Source: Verrucomicrobiota bacterium (GTDB lineage: Bacteria; Verrucomicrobiota; Verrucomicrobiia; JADLBR01). Taken from it: a DNA stretch of 64,000 nt. Below are positions 25,601-33,397 of this stretch, piece by piece. The translations under genes were made by a program, and so were the position numbers. The DNA lies in the NCBI GenBank assembly GCA_029560585.1, contig JAKQKQ010000008.1:56187-120186 (forward strand). The letters are read 5' to 3'. Within the stretch, counting starts at the first letter, position 1; every line of letters starts with the position of its first letter. The notes under the pieces are model-generated. The model had not been told where the DNA came from. It did not search any database and saw only the letters and a list, made by a program, of their open reading frames with translations.

Positions 25601-26037
25601 GCTGGTTGAGTCCATCCGTGGTGAAGGAGGAGAAGAATGCTGCGTTCCTTCGCGAGGTCGTTCGATTGAGGCATGCGCTGCGCCGCTACTTCTATGCCGG
25701 GGAGATGGCGCGCCCACCCCGGCTGCTTGGGGAGATCCCGAGGGTGACGGCCGACTGGCAATGGGAAGGCACTTGGCCGGTGACCACCGATGCGCTCCTG
25801 GGAGGCGCATGGCGGCTGCCGCGCGATGGCAGGCTCGCGATGATATTCGTCAACGTGAGCGATGCCCCAGTTCGCGCGGTGGTGGAATTCGAGGCGGGGC
25901 GCTATGGCATGGGATCCGTACCGCTATCCCTGACGGAGGCCGGGGCCGAAGGGGTCGCGGTGAATCCGATTTTTGAGCGCGAGATTACCGTACCGGCGCG
26001 GAGCGCGCGAGCGTGGGAACTCGCACCGAGGCAGTAG
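22669..26037 (+). CDS. Large secreted DUF6259-type glycoside hydrolase-like protein
   Basis: A 1122-residue protein with an N-terminal signal (VRVLFGLSVVLGGALGAGAD). The first 450 residues are beta-rich, with FHGTY and WRRTG-type stretches later. From about 740 a TIM-barrel-like region holds VGFHWYSWHRIPFDNDYPHY, VHVMPYINGRLWDTRD, GVYIDQVAAAKPALCFD and HWWTEGYWSMLEGLR then LTTECNAEPYIQVFDG. These are typical of DUF6259 and clan-D-like hydrolases, where D of YIDQ and E of TTECNAE are the likely acid residues. A C-terminal beta domain follows. The start at 22669 gives the signal; the 118 bases before it hold no gene. It may belong to the chorismatase/DUF1080 transcript but shares no overlap. 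Confidence 0.75.
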   Translation: MTDGPRGLGLGARSVRVLFGLSVVLGGALGAGADEVLLLVEGSRATEGGMVVADVDLAGAAKWCGASADAGVIAASTCREGKSVPVQMVPAPESDGTGCLVGTLFLRLPAGGDGRLRLKFTGGKAEAKPGAWGGEVRLPGASVLHDPKRQGGFPSRITFRDGKSIEGFRWNDRLFDRVLGSFGIANDSGARVERLSQGPLGTVIRVEGRYQRADGNAPASAPSAIYDWFYVAGEPLVWVRATIRQREAIRWPEIHFLELNYPKELFPNWAGGEPGERGEFGGTKKSFALSDWGAILDGSRTVGMFQCGRVRVYDGGGGTYLHAHGDAAWQGWDTLQRQFSAWLWIGSDSEPAAAIAKIAAQMGACSTARVTVDAVRDQIDRERERLATATSQERSASWWRLAVADHLEAEGRFGEALESLSGRESAGVKVLTAGELGCVLRFVGGGVRLESLCDVAQGRQVLGGRTPPLFEIALRHVPTGEESRLVADAGWKDCALAVSTTNRVSEIYWRQADDARLGKLSVVAGVTCDAVGAMRWTLNVRDVPKDWSVWRVRFPQVCLAEPGAQSKLLFPRGSGEVRAGVWRKAFRFHGTYPSGWVSMQFMAAYDGERRTGLYVATHDPSASTKDISIESRPEEGSVAISVEHPAADMGVGANGFSLSGTAVWQLFRGDWFDAAIIYRDWVRAEARWYPRLGPEGRMDTPAWMRDLPAWAQTGGSPAECVDRVKEFAAFLGVPVGFHWYSWHRIPFDNDYPHYFPAKDGFAPAVRGLEAAGVHVMPYINGRLWDTRDRGTEDFEFTKVALPAASKDEAGKPYEETYGSKETDGSKVRLAAMCPKTALWQKTVRETVLQLFGECGVSGVYIDQVAAAKPALCFDRTHGHPLGGGHWWTEGYWSMLEGLRATKPADRILTTECNAEPYIQVFDGYLTWHWQYDGQVPAFPAVYGGAIQMFGRAYRGGPTKDLALRMKAGQQLVFGEQIGWLSPSVVKEEKNAAFLREVVRLRHALRRYFYAGEMARPPRLLGEIPRVTADWQWEGTWPVTTDALLGGAWRLPRDGRLAMIFVNVSDAPVRAVVEFEAGRYGMGSVPLSLTEAGAEGVAVNPIFEREITVPARSARAWELAPRQ

Positions 26038-26069
26038 GAATCTGTCGGCCGAAGTCCGACAGATTCCTA
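26035..26069. terminator. Perfect hairpin shared by two convergent genes
   Basis: A 14-bp perfect stem (taggaatctgtcgg at 26035-26048 with 26056-26069) and a 7-base loop. Both stop codons, TAG of the plus gene and TAG of the minus ankyrin gene, are part of the stem arms. It lacks a T-run, so it may be a bidirectional stabilizing hairpin or terminator. Confidence 0.6.
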
Positions 26070-26813
26070 GCGCGTTGCACCGTGTTTCTTGAGGGTGTCG
26101 ATGACGGGCTGGTTCTTGAAATCCTCTGCGTAGGCTAGGGGGGTGTTGCCATCCTTGGTCTTGGCGTTGATGTCGGCGCCCTTGGAGATGAGGAATTCGA
26201 TGGTTTCGGCGTTGCCCCCTGGCGCCGCCTCGTGGAGGGGGCGCCCGCCCCCGTTACTGGCGGCATTGATATCGGCGCCGGCATCGAGAAGGGCGGTGCA
26301 GATGGGGATGTCGTTCTTCATGGCGGCGTAATGCAGGGCCGTCCAGCCGCGCTCCTCCTTGAGCTTGGGGTCGGCACCTTTTGCGAGGAGGGCCTTTGCG
26401 ATCTCAAGGCGCTTGCGCTCCGCGCACAGCATCAATGGGGTGCGGCCATTGTCGAGGGCAGCATTGGGGTTCGCGCCCTTGTCGAGGAGGGTTTCCGCAA
26501 CTTCCTTAAGGCCGCGCGAGACGGCGTTGTGGAGGGGCGTGTAGCCGCCCTTGCTCTTGGCCACGACCGAGGCCCCCTTGTCGATGAGGAGGGAGGCGAC
26601 CTGTGGATTGGCGGCCTGATGCAGGGCCGTCATGCCATTGGGGTCGGCGGCGTCGGCCTTCGTTCCAGCCGCGAGGAGGCGCTGGACCTCGGCGATGTCA
26701 CCCTTGCCCGCGGCCTTCATGAGCGCGGCGGGGCCAGCGTCTTCGGCCGCAGTGGGCGCGAGCGCGGCGATTGCGATCGTGAGGGTGCATGCGATGGTGC
26801 GTCTGTATGTCAT
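26067..26813 (-). CDS. Secreted ankyrin-repeat protein
   Basis: A 248-residue protein with signal peptide MTYRRTIACTLTIAIAALAP and cleavage near TAAED. It then has about seven ankyrin repeats, for example GYTPLHNAVSRGLKEVAETL, GRTPLMLCAERKRLEIAKAL and GWTALHYAAMKNDIPICTAL, each with the TPLH/A-x-x-x-G pattern. The last repeat, GNTPLAYAEDFKNQPVIDTL, caps the fold. It likely binds a protein in the periplasm. The ATG at 26813 is chosen over one four codons earlier because it starts the signal peptide and has a GGAG upstream. It follows the aldo/keto reductase on the same strand after 175 bases, so it may have its own promoter. Confidence 0.9.
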   Translation of the reverse strand: MTYRRTIACTLTIAIAALAPTAAEDAGPAALMKAAGKGDIAEVQRLLAAGTKADAADPNGMTALHQAANPQVASLLIDKGASVVAKSKGGYTPLHNAVSRGLKEVAETLLDKGANPNAALDNGRTPLMLCAERKRLEIAKALLAKGADPKLKEERGWTALHYAAMKNDIPICTALLDAGADINAASNGGGRPLHEAAPGGNAETIEFLISKGADINAKTKDGNTPLAYAEDFKNQPVIDTLKKHGATR

Positions 26814-26848
26814 GGGGCACTCCAAATTCTATCTGTTACCTTTTACGG
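26814..26848 (-). repeat. Degenerate heptad tract upstream of the ankyrin gene
   Basis: On the minus strand the leader reads aaaggta, acagata, gaatttg, gagtgcc and then the start. The GGAG of the fourth unit is the likely ribosome site. It is shorter and weaker than the tract at 10222-10288 but has the same 7-base spacing. Confidence 0.4.
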
Positions 26849-26988
26849 GTCGGGTGCGAGGAGATGCAAGACCAGAGCGGAGATTGCGAAAACTATCATG
26901 GCCGAACAGATGGGCATTCGGTCACGAGAACGCGCGGTGCGGTTCTCGTCCGGTGCGCGGGGCCCATCGATGGCCCGATCGGCCGGGG

Positions 26989-28005
26989 TCACGCGAGGCT
27001 CTCGCCGCAGCCAAATGGATCATGGCCGTAATCGTGCGCCGAGGCAGTTTTTTGCTGCTTCTCGAAGACCGAGAATCCGGCGGCGGCCATGCTCTCGAGC
27101 TTCGAGGTTTCCTGGGCGGTGATGGGCCTGTAGTCGCGGGCGATGCCGATGGCCTGCCGAAAGATATCGGGCCACGCGGGCGGCATGCCCGCGGTGACGG
27201 CCGGCTGGGAGAGGGTGAACCGAAGGGCGAGATTGGCTTCGGCGGGATCGTCGATGGGACGATACCACCATTTTCGCGTGCGCTTCGCGTCGGGTGCCCA
27301 TGCCCCGCCCGCCAGAGGCTTGATCGCGAGCACGGCGGCATTCTGTTCCCTCGCCAGCGCGAGAACCTCTTTGCCGAACCCGATCTTGAAATACTCCACA
27401 TAGCTGATCGGGAACATCACGGTGTCGAACTGGAACTTCTTCATGGCCGCGAGCGCGGCGACGGTGGTGTGGGCGGAGAAACCGATGTGTCGGATCTTGC
27501 CCTGTTCCCTGGCCTTGAGGATGACCTCCATGGCGCCGCCCGGGCCGAGCGCCTGATCAACCTCCTCGACTTTCATGAGGCAATGGAGCTGATAGAGGTC
27601 GAAGTGGTCTGTCTTGAGGCGCACCAGGGATCGATTTAATTCCTCGGTGCAGCCCGCGGCATCGCGCATCTTCGTCTTGCATGCCAGAAAGTAGGTGTGC
27701 CGCGGGATCCCCTGGAGACCGATGCCCATCTTGATCTCGCAGTCACCCTTGCCGTAGGCGGGGGCGACGTCAAGGTAGTTGACCCCGGCATCGACCGCGG
27801 CATGGACGAGTTCGGTGCAGATGGACTGTTCGTCGTGGATGAGGCCGAGGCCGGGGAAACCGATGATCGGCACGTCAAGGCCAGTGCGTCCGAGGGGGCG
27901 ACGCGGGATGGTGGATGCGGCCGCTGCCCTGAGCGTGGGGAGGACTCCCGCGGCGAAGCCGCTGGCGCCCGCACCGATGATTCCTAGGAACGCACGTCTT
28001 CTCAT
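26989..28005 (-). CDS. Aldo/keto reductase, Tat/Sec-exported
   Basis: A 338-residue protein with signal MRRRAFLGIIGAGASGFAAG (RRRAFLG is twin-arginine-like). The AKR barrel follows: RPLGRTGLDVPIIGFPGLGL, NYLDVAPAYGKGDCE with catalytic D79 and Y84, K110 in FLACKTKM, histidine in LYQLHCL, GKIRHIGFSAH and the C-terminal cofactor region. It reduces carbonyls with NAD(P)H; export of a cofactor enzyme implies folding in the cytosol and Tat transport. There are no iron-sulfur cysteines of the type seen in some exported AKRs. It is the first gene of a minus-strand pair with the ankyrin protein. The substrate is unknown; sugar ketones fit the surroundings. Confidence 0.87.
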   Translation of the reverse strand: MRRRAFLGIIGAGASGFAAGVLPTLRAAAASTIPRRPLGRTGLDVPIIGFPGLGLIHDEQSICTELVHAAVDAGVNYLDVAPAYGKGDCEIKMGIGLQGIPRHTYFLACKTKMRDAAGCTEELNRSLVRLKTDHFDLYQLHCLMKVEEVDQALGPGGAMEVILKAREQGKIRHIGFSAHTTVAALAAMKKFQFDTVMFPISYVEYFKIGFGKEVLALAREQNAAVLAIKPLAGGAWAPDAKRTRKWWYRPIDDPAEANLALRFTLSQPAVTAGMPPAWPDIFRQAIGIARDYRPITAQETSKLESMAAAGFSVFEKQQKTASAHDYGHDPFGCGESLA

Positions 28006-28100
28006 AGTGGATCTCGTGGCCCGGTGGTTGCCGGGATCCCATTGCCATTAGTTAATGCTGCAAATTCAGAAACTCAAGGGGACGGTGCGCAGTGGGAGCA

Positions 28101-28115
28101 CGGGCTAGCAGCCCG
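28101..28115. other. Small hairpin in the divergent intergenic region 28006-28292
   Basis: The stem cgggct/agcccg with loop agc sits between the divergent AKR gene and the orphan at 28293. A related cagcccgttg motif appears at 59541-59571. The other bases of the 287-base gap show no gene; it should contain the promoters of both neighbours, and the stretch ttaagtaattcttaatatca (28250-28269) is its most AT-rich part. Confidence 0.3.
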
Positions 28116-28292
28116 TTGAGGAGGCCGCCCGCCGCACCTTCGCGATGGGCGTGGGAGGGACGTCGGCCCCGGCGTCCGCGATCCACCCGCGCGCGTTGAT
28201 TTCCGTTCCTTGATTTCAATTAGTGGGGCTGGCGCTGTGCCCAAAACGTGTTAAGTAATTCTTAATATCAACCGGCTGTCACTGAGAACACC

Positions 28293-28685
28293 ATGAAGGC
28301 GTATCGGACCCCTTATCATCTGTATGACGTGTTTCACCGGTGGGAATCACCGGGGCTGGAGTCGATCTTTCCGAAGAAAGGGATCCACAAGGGCAAGGAG
28401 CACCGGGTGATTGGGTTCATTGGGCCTGACAATCCGTTGCAAGTCGTGGGTGATGACAGGCGGATATTCTTGTGCGTGGTACTCCCAAACGGGCGGATAG
28501 GCGTAATCGACCCCGCGGCGATCGACAGCTATCTTGAGAAAGAGCCTGGAGTGGGCAAGCGGGTGGTGGCGCGGTTGGTCGATAAATTCGAGAATGGTCA
28601 ATACACCCTGGTGTCTGCCTCGGCTCCGGCGGGCACCATCATCACATCCCCGATCGAGGAGATTGTTAGCCGTGGACCAGCGTAG
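28293..28685 (+). CDS. Hypothetical protein, 130 residues
   Basis: I do not recognise this protein. It has no signal peptide or membrane segment. It is a mixed charged and hydrophobic sequence with alternating beta-like stretches: HRVIGFIGPDNPLQVVGDD, RIFLCVVLPNGRIGVIDPAA, and a C-terminal NGQYTLVSASAPAGTIITSP. The start ATG follows an AT-rich leader. Codon use and GC look slightly lower than the neighbours to the eye, which may mark a more recent acquisition. It is flanked by non-operon genes: divergent from the AKR, and the FAD oxidoreductase starts 119 bases downstream. Confidence 0.6.
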   Translation: MKAYRTPYHLYDVFHRWESPGLESIFPKKGIHKGKEHRVIGFIGPDNPLQVVGDDRRIFLCVVLPNGRIGVIDPAAIDSYLEKEPGVGKRVVARLVDKFENGQYTLVSASAPAGTIITSPIEEIVSRGPA

Positions 28686-28804
28686 AGCCCCCGCCGGTTG
28701 AGGGCGTCTCCGACCCGAATTCAGATCCTTGGGTGGGCTTTCCGGGGTCGCGAGATCCGACAAACTCCTTTATCTCGGGGGGCGGTTCCGAGAGCATTGA
28801 GGGG

Positions 28805-30871
28805 ATGAAAACATGGTGCCATGGCGCCTTTCCGTGCGGCTCGTGCCGGGCGCTATTCGTTGGCCTGCTGTGTTCTGGATGGGGTTTTTCGGCGGCGCAT
28901 AGCGCAGACGTGGTGATCTATGGGGCGACGCCAGCGGGTATTACTGCGGCGGTGGCGGCGAGGCGGGAGGGGGCGTCGGTGGCGCTGGTGGAGCCGTCGA
29001 GAAGGATCGGGGGGATGGTGGCGGGTGGTTTGAGTTCCACGGACACGGGAAATGTGAAGACCATCGGTGGGCTGGCGATGGAGTTCTTCGACCGCTGCGA
29101 GAAGCGGTATGGTGCCAAGGAAAAATTCGATTGCGAGCCGAAGGGCTACATGGCCGTCTTCCGGGAGATGCTGGCGGAGGCTGGCGTCGAACCGGAGATC
29201 GGCGCGCGCCTCAAGGGAGCGCGCATGGGAGGGGGGCGCATTTCAGCCATCGAATTGCTGGGGGGTCGCGTGCTTGAGGGCAGGGTGTTTATTGACGCCA
29301 GCTATGAGGGGGATCTCATGGCGGGGTCGGGTGTGCGATATATCGTGGGCAGGGAACCGCGGGAGAAGTATGGCGAGACCTTTGCTGGGTTTCATCCCAA
29401 CGAGCCGCGGGGTTTTGGAGCGGATGTGATGACATCGGAATGCCCTTGCGTGGGTGGCGAGGGCCCGCACTACGTGCACGGTGCGCCCTGCGCGATCGAT
29501 GGGCGCGGGGAGGATGGCGGGCCGCTCTGGGGAATCCAGCAAGCGGCAGCGGCGCCGGGCGACGCTGATGGCCTGACGCAGTCGTACAATTTTCGGCTGT
29601 GCGTGACGCGGCGCGAGGATATCCGGGTGCCATTTCCGAAACCCGCCAACTACGAACCCGCGCGATACGAGTTGCTGCTCCGGCTGATCCGGGCGTACCC
29701 CGGAATCCGGTTCGGCCGGCTGGTGCATCTGGCGAAACTCGCCAACGGCAAATTCGACCTGAACGCACAGGGCCTCTATTCGACCGACTATGTCGGGGGC
29801 AACGCGGGCTATCCGGATGGTTCGCCGGAGCAACGGGCGAGGATATGGCAGGATCATGTTGATTATGATCAGGGTTTCCTCTGGTTCTTGGGGCACGACG
29901 AGCGGGTGCCGGCCGAGTTGCGGGAGGAGACGCTCTCATGGGGCCTTTGCCGGGATGAGTTCGAGGACAACGGGCACTGGTCTTACCAGCTCTACGTGCG
30001 CGAGGCCCGGCGGATGATCGGCGCATTCGTCATGACGCAGAAGGACGTCCAGGATGATGTCGAGAAGGCGGATGGGGTCGGGATGGGCTCGTTCATCATC
30101 GACAGCCACATCGTACAGCGGCTGTTGGCCGCGGATGGCACGGTGATTGACGAGGGTGCCTTCGATGGTTCCGTGATGCCCTATGAGATCCCTTACCGCT
30201 GCCTGACGCCCAAGGAGGCGGAATGTGGCAACCTGCTGGTGCCGGTGTGCTTCTCCGCGTCGCATGCCGCGTATTGCTCGATGCGCATGGAGCCGGTGTA
30301 CATGGCGCTGGGGCATGCATCGGGTGTCGCGGCGGCCATGGCGGCGCGCACGGATGCGTCCGTTCATGGCGTGGATGTGTCGGCCCTGCGGGCGAAGCTC
30401 TTGGCACAGAGGGCGGTGCTGACGTTCTTCCAACCCGGCACGGTGCGCGCGAAAAATCTGGCGGGCCTCGTCGCCGACGACCGGAAGGCGGTTTTCATAG
30501 GCACGTGGACAACGAGCACGTTCGGGGGCGGTGGGGTTGAAGGGGCCTTTCGCCATGATGGCAATGCAGGCAAGGGGACGAAATCGGCGCGCTACGAGAT
30601 CGCGGTGCCCGCCGACGGGAAATACGAGGTGCGGCTCTCGCACATCCCTTCATCGAATCGCGCAACGAACGTCCCGATATCGATCGGGCACGCCGACGGC
30701 ACGGCGGAGGCCCGCGTCAACCAGCGCGAGGCGGCGCCCATCGATGGTCTCTTCGTCTCGGTCGGCGCATTCCGTTTTAGCGTTGGGAAGCCAGCCGTCG
30801 TGACCATCGGCAACGCTGGCACCGATGGCTACGTCGCCGCGGACGCCGTGCAGCTCGTCCCCGTGCGGTGA
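28805..30871 (+). CDS. Secreted FAD-dependent oxidoreductase (FAD_oxidored / xanthan-lyase-associated type)
   Basis: A 688-residue protein with signal-like N-terminus CRALFVGLLCSGWGFSAAHS. It then shows the FAD Rossmann start DVVIYGATPAGITAAVAARR and a ribityl motif RRIGGMVAGGLSSTDTG. A second FAD segment IDASYEGDLMAGSGVRYIVG is characteristic of PF12831 proteins. The late region CRTPKE-like PYRCLTPKE, CGNLLVPVCFSASHAAYCSM and ALGHASGVAAAMA completes the flavin site. The last about 150 residues (ARYEIAVPADGKYEVRLSH) form a golvesin/CBM-like beta domain. Oxidation of a sugar or polysaccharide side group is likely. The ATG at 28805 is preferred because it gives the signal; it converges with the repeat protein gene, two bases away. 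Confidence 0.83.
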   Translation: MKTWCHGAFPCGSCRALFVGLLCSGWGFSAAHSADVVIYGATPAGITAAVAARREGASVALVEPSRRIGGMVAGGLSSTDTGNVKTIGGLAMEFFDRCEKRYGAKEKFDCEPKGYMAVFREMLAEAGVEPEIGARLKGARMGGGRISAIELLGGRVLEGRVFIDASYEGDLMAGSGVRYIVGREPREKYGETFAGFHPNEPRGFGADVMTSECPCVGGEGPHYVHGAPCAIDGRGEDGGPLWGIQQAAAAPGDADGLTQSYNFRLCVTRREDIRVPFPKPANYEPARYELLLRLIRAYPGIRFGRLVHLAKLANGKFDLNAQGLYSTDYVGGNAGYPDGSPEQRARIWQDHVDYDQGFLWFLGHDERVPAELREETLSWGLCRDEFEDNGHWSYQLYVREARRMIGAFVMTQKDVQDDVEKADGVGMGSFIIDSHIVQRLLAADGTVIDEGAFDGSVMPYEIPYRCLTPKEAECGNLLVPVCFSASHAAYCSMRMEPVYMALGHASGVAAAMAARTDASVHGVDVSALRAKLLAQRAVLTFFQPGTVRAKNLAGLVADDRKAVFIGTWTTSTFGGGGVEGAFRHDGNAGKGTKSARYEIAVPADGKYEVRLSHIPSSNRATNVPISIGHADGTAEARVNQREAAPIDGLFVSVGAFRFSVGKPAVVTIGNAGTDGYVAADAVQLVPVR

Positions 30872-30873
30872 AG

Positions 30874-32754
30874 CTACCGCCTCAGGGCGGCGCTCTTGAT
30901 GTCGTCGGGCAACTGGCTCCGTTCGATCCAGGCGCGGGCGGCGTCGGGTTCGTCGCGGACCCATTGCCTGGCGACGTGGCCGAGCACCTGGTGGCGGGTT
31001 CTCTCATCGCCGATGGACTGTGCCCAGGAGAAGGCGCCCTCCGGGTCGTCGGCCAGGATGTGCGGGGCGAAGGTGGCGACGGCCGTGTCGCGTGACTGTC
31101 CTTGGGGCAGCGAGTTGATCCAGTTGGCGGCGGCCGCAGTGTCCCGGGTGACCCAATTGTTGACGATGCCTCGGACGGCATTCTGCCGGAGATCCCCTTC
31201 GGGCAGTTTCATTGCCCATGAGGATGCTTGATTGGGCTGCTGCGCGGTCCAGCCGTAGAGGATGTTTGGCAGGACGTTTTGCCGCGCCTCGGCGTTTGGA
31301 AGCTGCGTCACCCAGTTGGCTGCGGCCTCGATATTCTTGGCGGCCCACTGGCCGGCGACCGTCTGGAGGGCCTCGCGCTGAAGTCTGCCGTCTGGCAGCT
31401 GCAGCGCGTATGCCGCCGCTGCGGAGGGGTCCTTTGTCGCCCATGCCGAGACGACGCTGGTCATGGCCGCGTGCTGGGTATTGCCGGGGGGCAGGTTGGC
31501 CGCCCATCGCAAGGCCCCGTCGACGTCCTGGGTGGCCCATTGTCGCGCGATGTTGCCGGCGACACGGCTCTGGATTGCGCCGGATGGATGGGCGGGGAGC
31601 TTTTCGGCGGCCGCCTTGGGATTGGTGGCGGCGAGATGATTCAGGATGGTCTCGAGCGCGTTGTGCTGCATCGGGCCGTTGGGCAATTGCGTGGCGCACG
31701 CGCGCCAGGCGGCCTCGGGATCGCGTTCGGCCCACTTGCGGGAGATGGTGTTGATGGCGTCGAACGCATCCTTGTCGGGTCCCAGCTTTGCCGCCAGCGC
31801 GAACGCGGCGCCGGGGTCGGCGTCGGCCCAGCCGCGGCATACGGCCGCGAGCGCGCTGTTGCGTTCCTGTGGGTTGGTGAGCGAGGCGGCCCATTCCTGG
31901 GCCGCGGCGGGATCGCGCGTGGCCCAATGCTGCGCGACACCGTCGATTGCGCTCTTCCGGTCATCGCCCGAAGCGAGAGTCAGGGCCTTTTTCGATGCCT
32001 CGGAGGGATCCCTCTTGGCCCATTCGTTGAAGATGACGGAGACCGTGCCCGGCCGCCTGTCGGCTTCCGGAATCTCGCCGAAGAGCGCGAGCGCGCGCAC
32101 GGGATCGGAGTGCGCCAGGTGCCCGAGGATTGAGTTCATGGCGTCTGTCTGGAGCCGCCGATCCTGCTGGGACCGGGCCCAGGTCAGCGCCGCATCCAGA
32201 TCCTGGGTGGCCCAACGTCCCGCCACGATCTGGGCCATCTCGCTTTTTTGCTCGGCCGATGCGGACTTCTCCAGGTGCGCGACGGCCGCCGCCGGGTCGA
32301 GATCGGCCCACCGGGCCATGAGCGCGAAGTTGAGCAGGTGTTTCGATTCGGGGTTGTCCAACTGATTGGCCTGGGCGATGGCGTCGCGTATTCTTTCGGG
32401 CCCGACTTGATCGCTGTAATAGAGCAGCATTTTGATCCGCTGGATGATGTCGGGGGTGGCATCGAGCCTTCGGCCCATCTCCGCTATGTCGAGGGCCGCG
32501 AGTTCCTCAAGCCACTGGGCCGTCTTTCGCGTCAGGGCCGCGGACTTGACGTTCGCGCCCTTGCCCCGCGCGGCGGTGTGCTGGCTGTCGGGATCGCGGC
32601 CCTCGAAAGGAGCGAAATCCTGCCGGGACCGCGCGCCAGCCTGCGCCCCGTCCATAGTGGCGAGTCGCGACGGGGATCGGCCGATCAGGAAGCCGATGCC
32701 GAAGCCCACGGCGAGCGCCAGTGCCGCAACGAGAGGGAGCAGCGGTCGGGACAT
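30874..32754 (-). CDS. Membrane-anchored 33-residue-repeat protein
   Basis: A 626-residue protein with an N-terminal membrane anchor (LLPLVAALALAVGFGIGFLI, then GRSPS). After a linker rich in Asp, Arg and Gly it has about 15 tandem repeats of 32-34 residues, from about 145 to 620. The pattern is x-W-A-x-x-D-P-x-A-A-x-x-W-A-x-x-L-P-x-G-x-x-R-x-x-A, for example QWATQDVDGALRWAANLPPG. Two helices per unit suggest a TPR/HEAT-like superhelix. The protein has no catalytic motif and may be a periplasmic scaffold. The ATG at 32754 is chosen because it begins the anchor. It ends 2 bases from the convergent FAD oxidoreductase. Confidence 0.85.
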   Translation of the reverse strand: MSRPLLPLVAALALAVGFGIGFLIGRSPSRLATMDGAQAGARSRQDFAPFEGRDPDSQHTAARGKGANVKSAALTRKTAQWLEELAALDIAEMGRRLDATPDIIQRIKMLLYYSDQVGPERIRDAIAQANQLDNPESKHLLNFALMARWADLDPAAAVAHLEKSASAEQKSEMAQIVAGRWATQDLDAALTWARSQQDRRLQTDAMNSILGHLAHSDPVRALALFGEIPEADRRPGTVSVIFNEWAKRDPSEASKKALTLASGDDRKSAIDGVAQHWATRDPAAAQEWAASLTNPQERNSALAAVCRGWADADPGAAFALAAKLGPDKDAFDAINTISRKWAERDPEAAWRACATQLPNGPMQHNALETILNHLAATNPKAAAEKLPAHPSGAIQSRVAGNIARQWATQDVDGALRWAANLPPGNTQHAAMTSVVSAWATKDPSAAAAYALQLPDGRLQREALQTVAGQWAAKNIEAAANWVTQLPNAEARQNVLPNILYGWTAQQPNQASSWAMKLPEGDLRQNAVRGIVNNWVTRDTAAAANWINSLPQGQSRDTAVATFAPHILADDPEGAFSWAQSIGDERTRHQVLGHVARQWVRDEPDAARAWIERSQLPDDIKSAALRR

Positions 32755-32826
32755 AAACAACAGTATACCACAGCCGTGCGGGGCACCTGTAGCCTTAAAC
32801 ATTGGCGGATTCGCGAGGACCTAGGT

Positions 32827-32910
32827 CCTTCGATAAGCTCAGGGCGAACGGATGAGCGCGAGTTGCCACCAGGGAGGCCCCAGGCCGTTCGCCCTGAGCT
32901 TGTCGAGGGG
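32827..32910. repeat. REP/BIME-like inverted repeat
   Basis: The left arm ccttcgataagctcagggcg (to 32851) and the right arm ccgttcgccctgagcttgtc (from 32885) are near-perfect complements over about 23 bases around a 33-base spacer. This sequence family (TTCGACAAGCTCAGGGCGAA) is a common extragenic palindrome of diverse bacteria. It lies between the anchor gene at 32754 and the stop at 32936, where it may act as a bidirectional mRNA-end hairpin. Confidence 0.85.
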
Positions 32911-32935
32911 CGGTTCCGGCGTGCGCCTCGACAGT

Positions 32936-33397
32936 CTAGCGATCGTGGCGACGGCCGGGATCGCGCCACCGGCGGCGTTGGGCGATGTGGATGGCGAGGG
33001 GCAACGGGAGGGTGAGGCCTATGATGATGTGGGACCAGCGCGAGAGCGCGCGTAGCGATTCATCGCCCGAGTAGTAGAGGCCGACGCCGGAGAGCACGAG
33101 CACCGCAAGCGCCGCCGCGAGGCCGAGGCCGGACGCAATATGCCGTCGTGCGCGCCAGGCGGGGAGGATGTGGGCGACGACGAGCGCGCCGAGGAGGACC
33201 TGGACCGCGACGGCGGAGATGCCGTGAATCCGGATCAGGGCATAAGGGGGTGGGGTCTCCGGCCCGGCGATCCAGCCCGCGATGGCATGGCCGGCGCCCG
33301 ACAGGTAGTTGGCGCCGAGCGCAACCGACAGCGCCACGATCAGCGGACGATCGATCCGGCCGACGCGGGTCCGGTCGGGAAGTTGTTCGTTCTCCAT
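32936..33397 (-). CDS. Small integral membrane protein of a flavin electron-transfer operon
   Basis: A 153-residue protein with four predicted membrane helices: LIVALSVALGANYLSGAG, ISAVAVQVLLGALVVAHILP, GLGLAAALAVLVLSGVGLYY and WSHIIIGLTLPLPLAIHIAQ. Histidines H48, H65, H86 and H130 region (AGHAIAG, RIHGIS, VVAHIL, RWSHIIIG, AIHIAQ) are placed in or near helices as in b-type cytochromes with bis-His heme. Small b561-like proteins of this type often accompany ApbE and FMN-binding genes. It starts within the end of the apbE-like gene (58-base overlap), so the operon order is porin, FMN protein, ApbE, membrane protein. Heme binding is an inference from histidine spacing only. Confidence 0.7.
   Translation of the reverse strand: MENEQLPDRTRVGRIDRPLIVALSVALGANYLSGAGHAIAGWIAGPETPPPYALIRIHGISAVAVQVLLGALVVAHILPAWRARRHIASGLGLAAALAVLVLSGVGLYYSGDESLRALSRWSHIIIGLTLPLPLAIHIAQRRRWRDPGRRHDR

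Noticed and set aside
24181..25761. 526-codon minus-strand frame opposite the DUF6259 gene
   Set aside because: Antisense shadow of a gene with signal peptide and hydrolase motifs.
32685..32969. Small frame across the BIME reading RPELIEG-like and PSTSSGRT-like words
   Set aside because: These words are the familiar translations of the common TTCGACAAGCTCAGG palindrome, not a gene.
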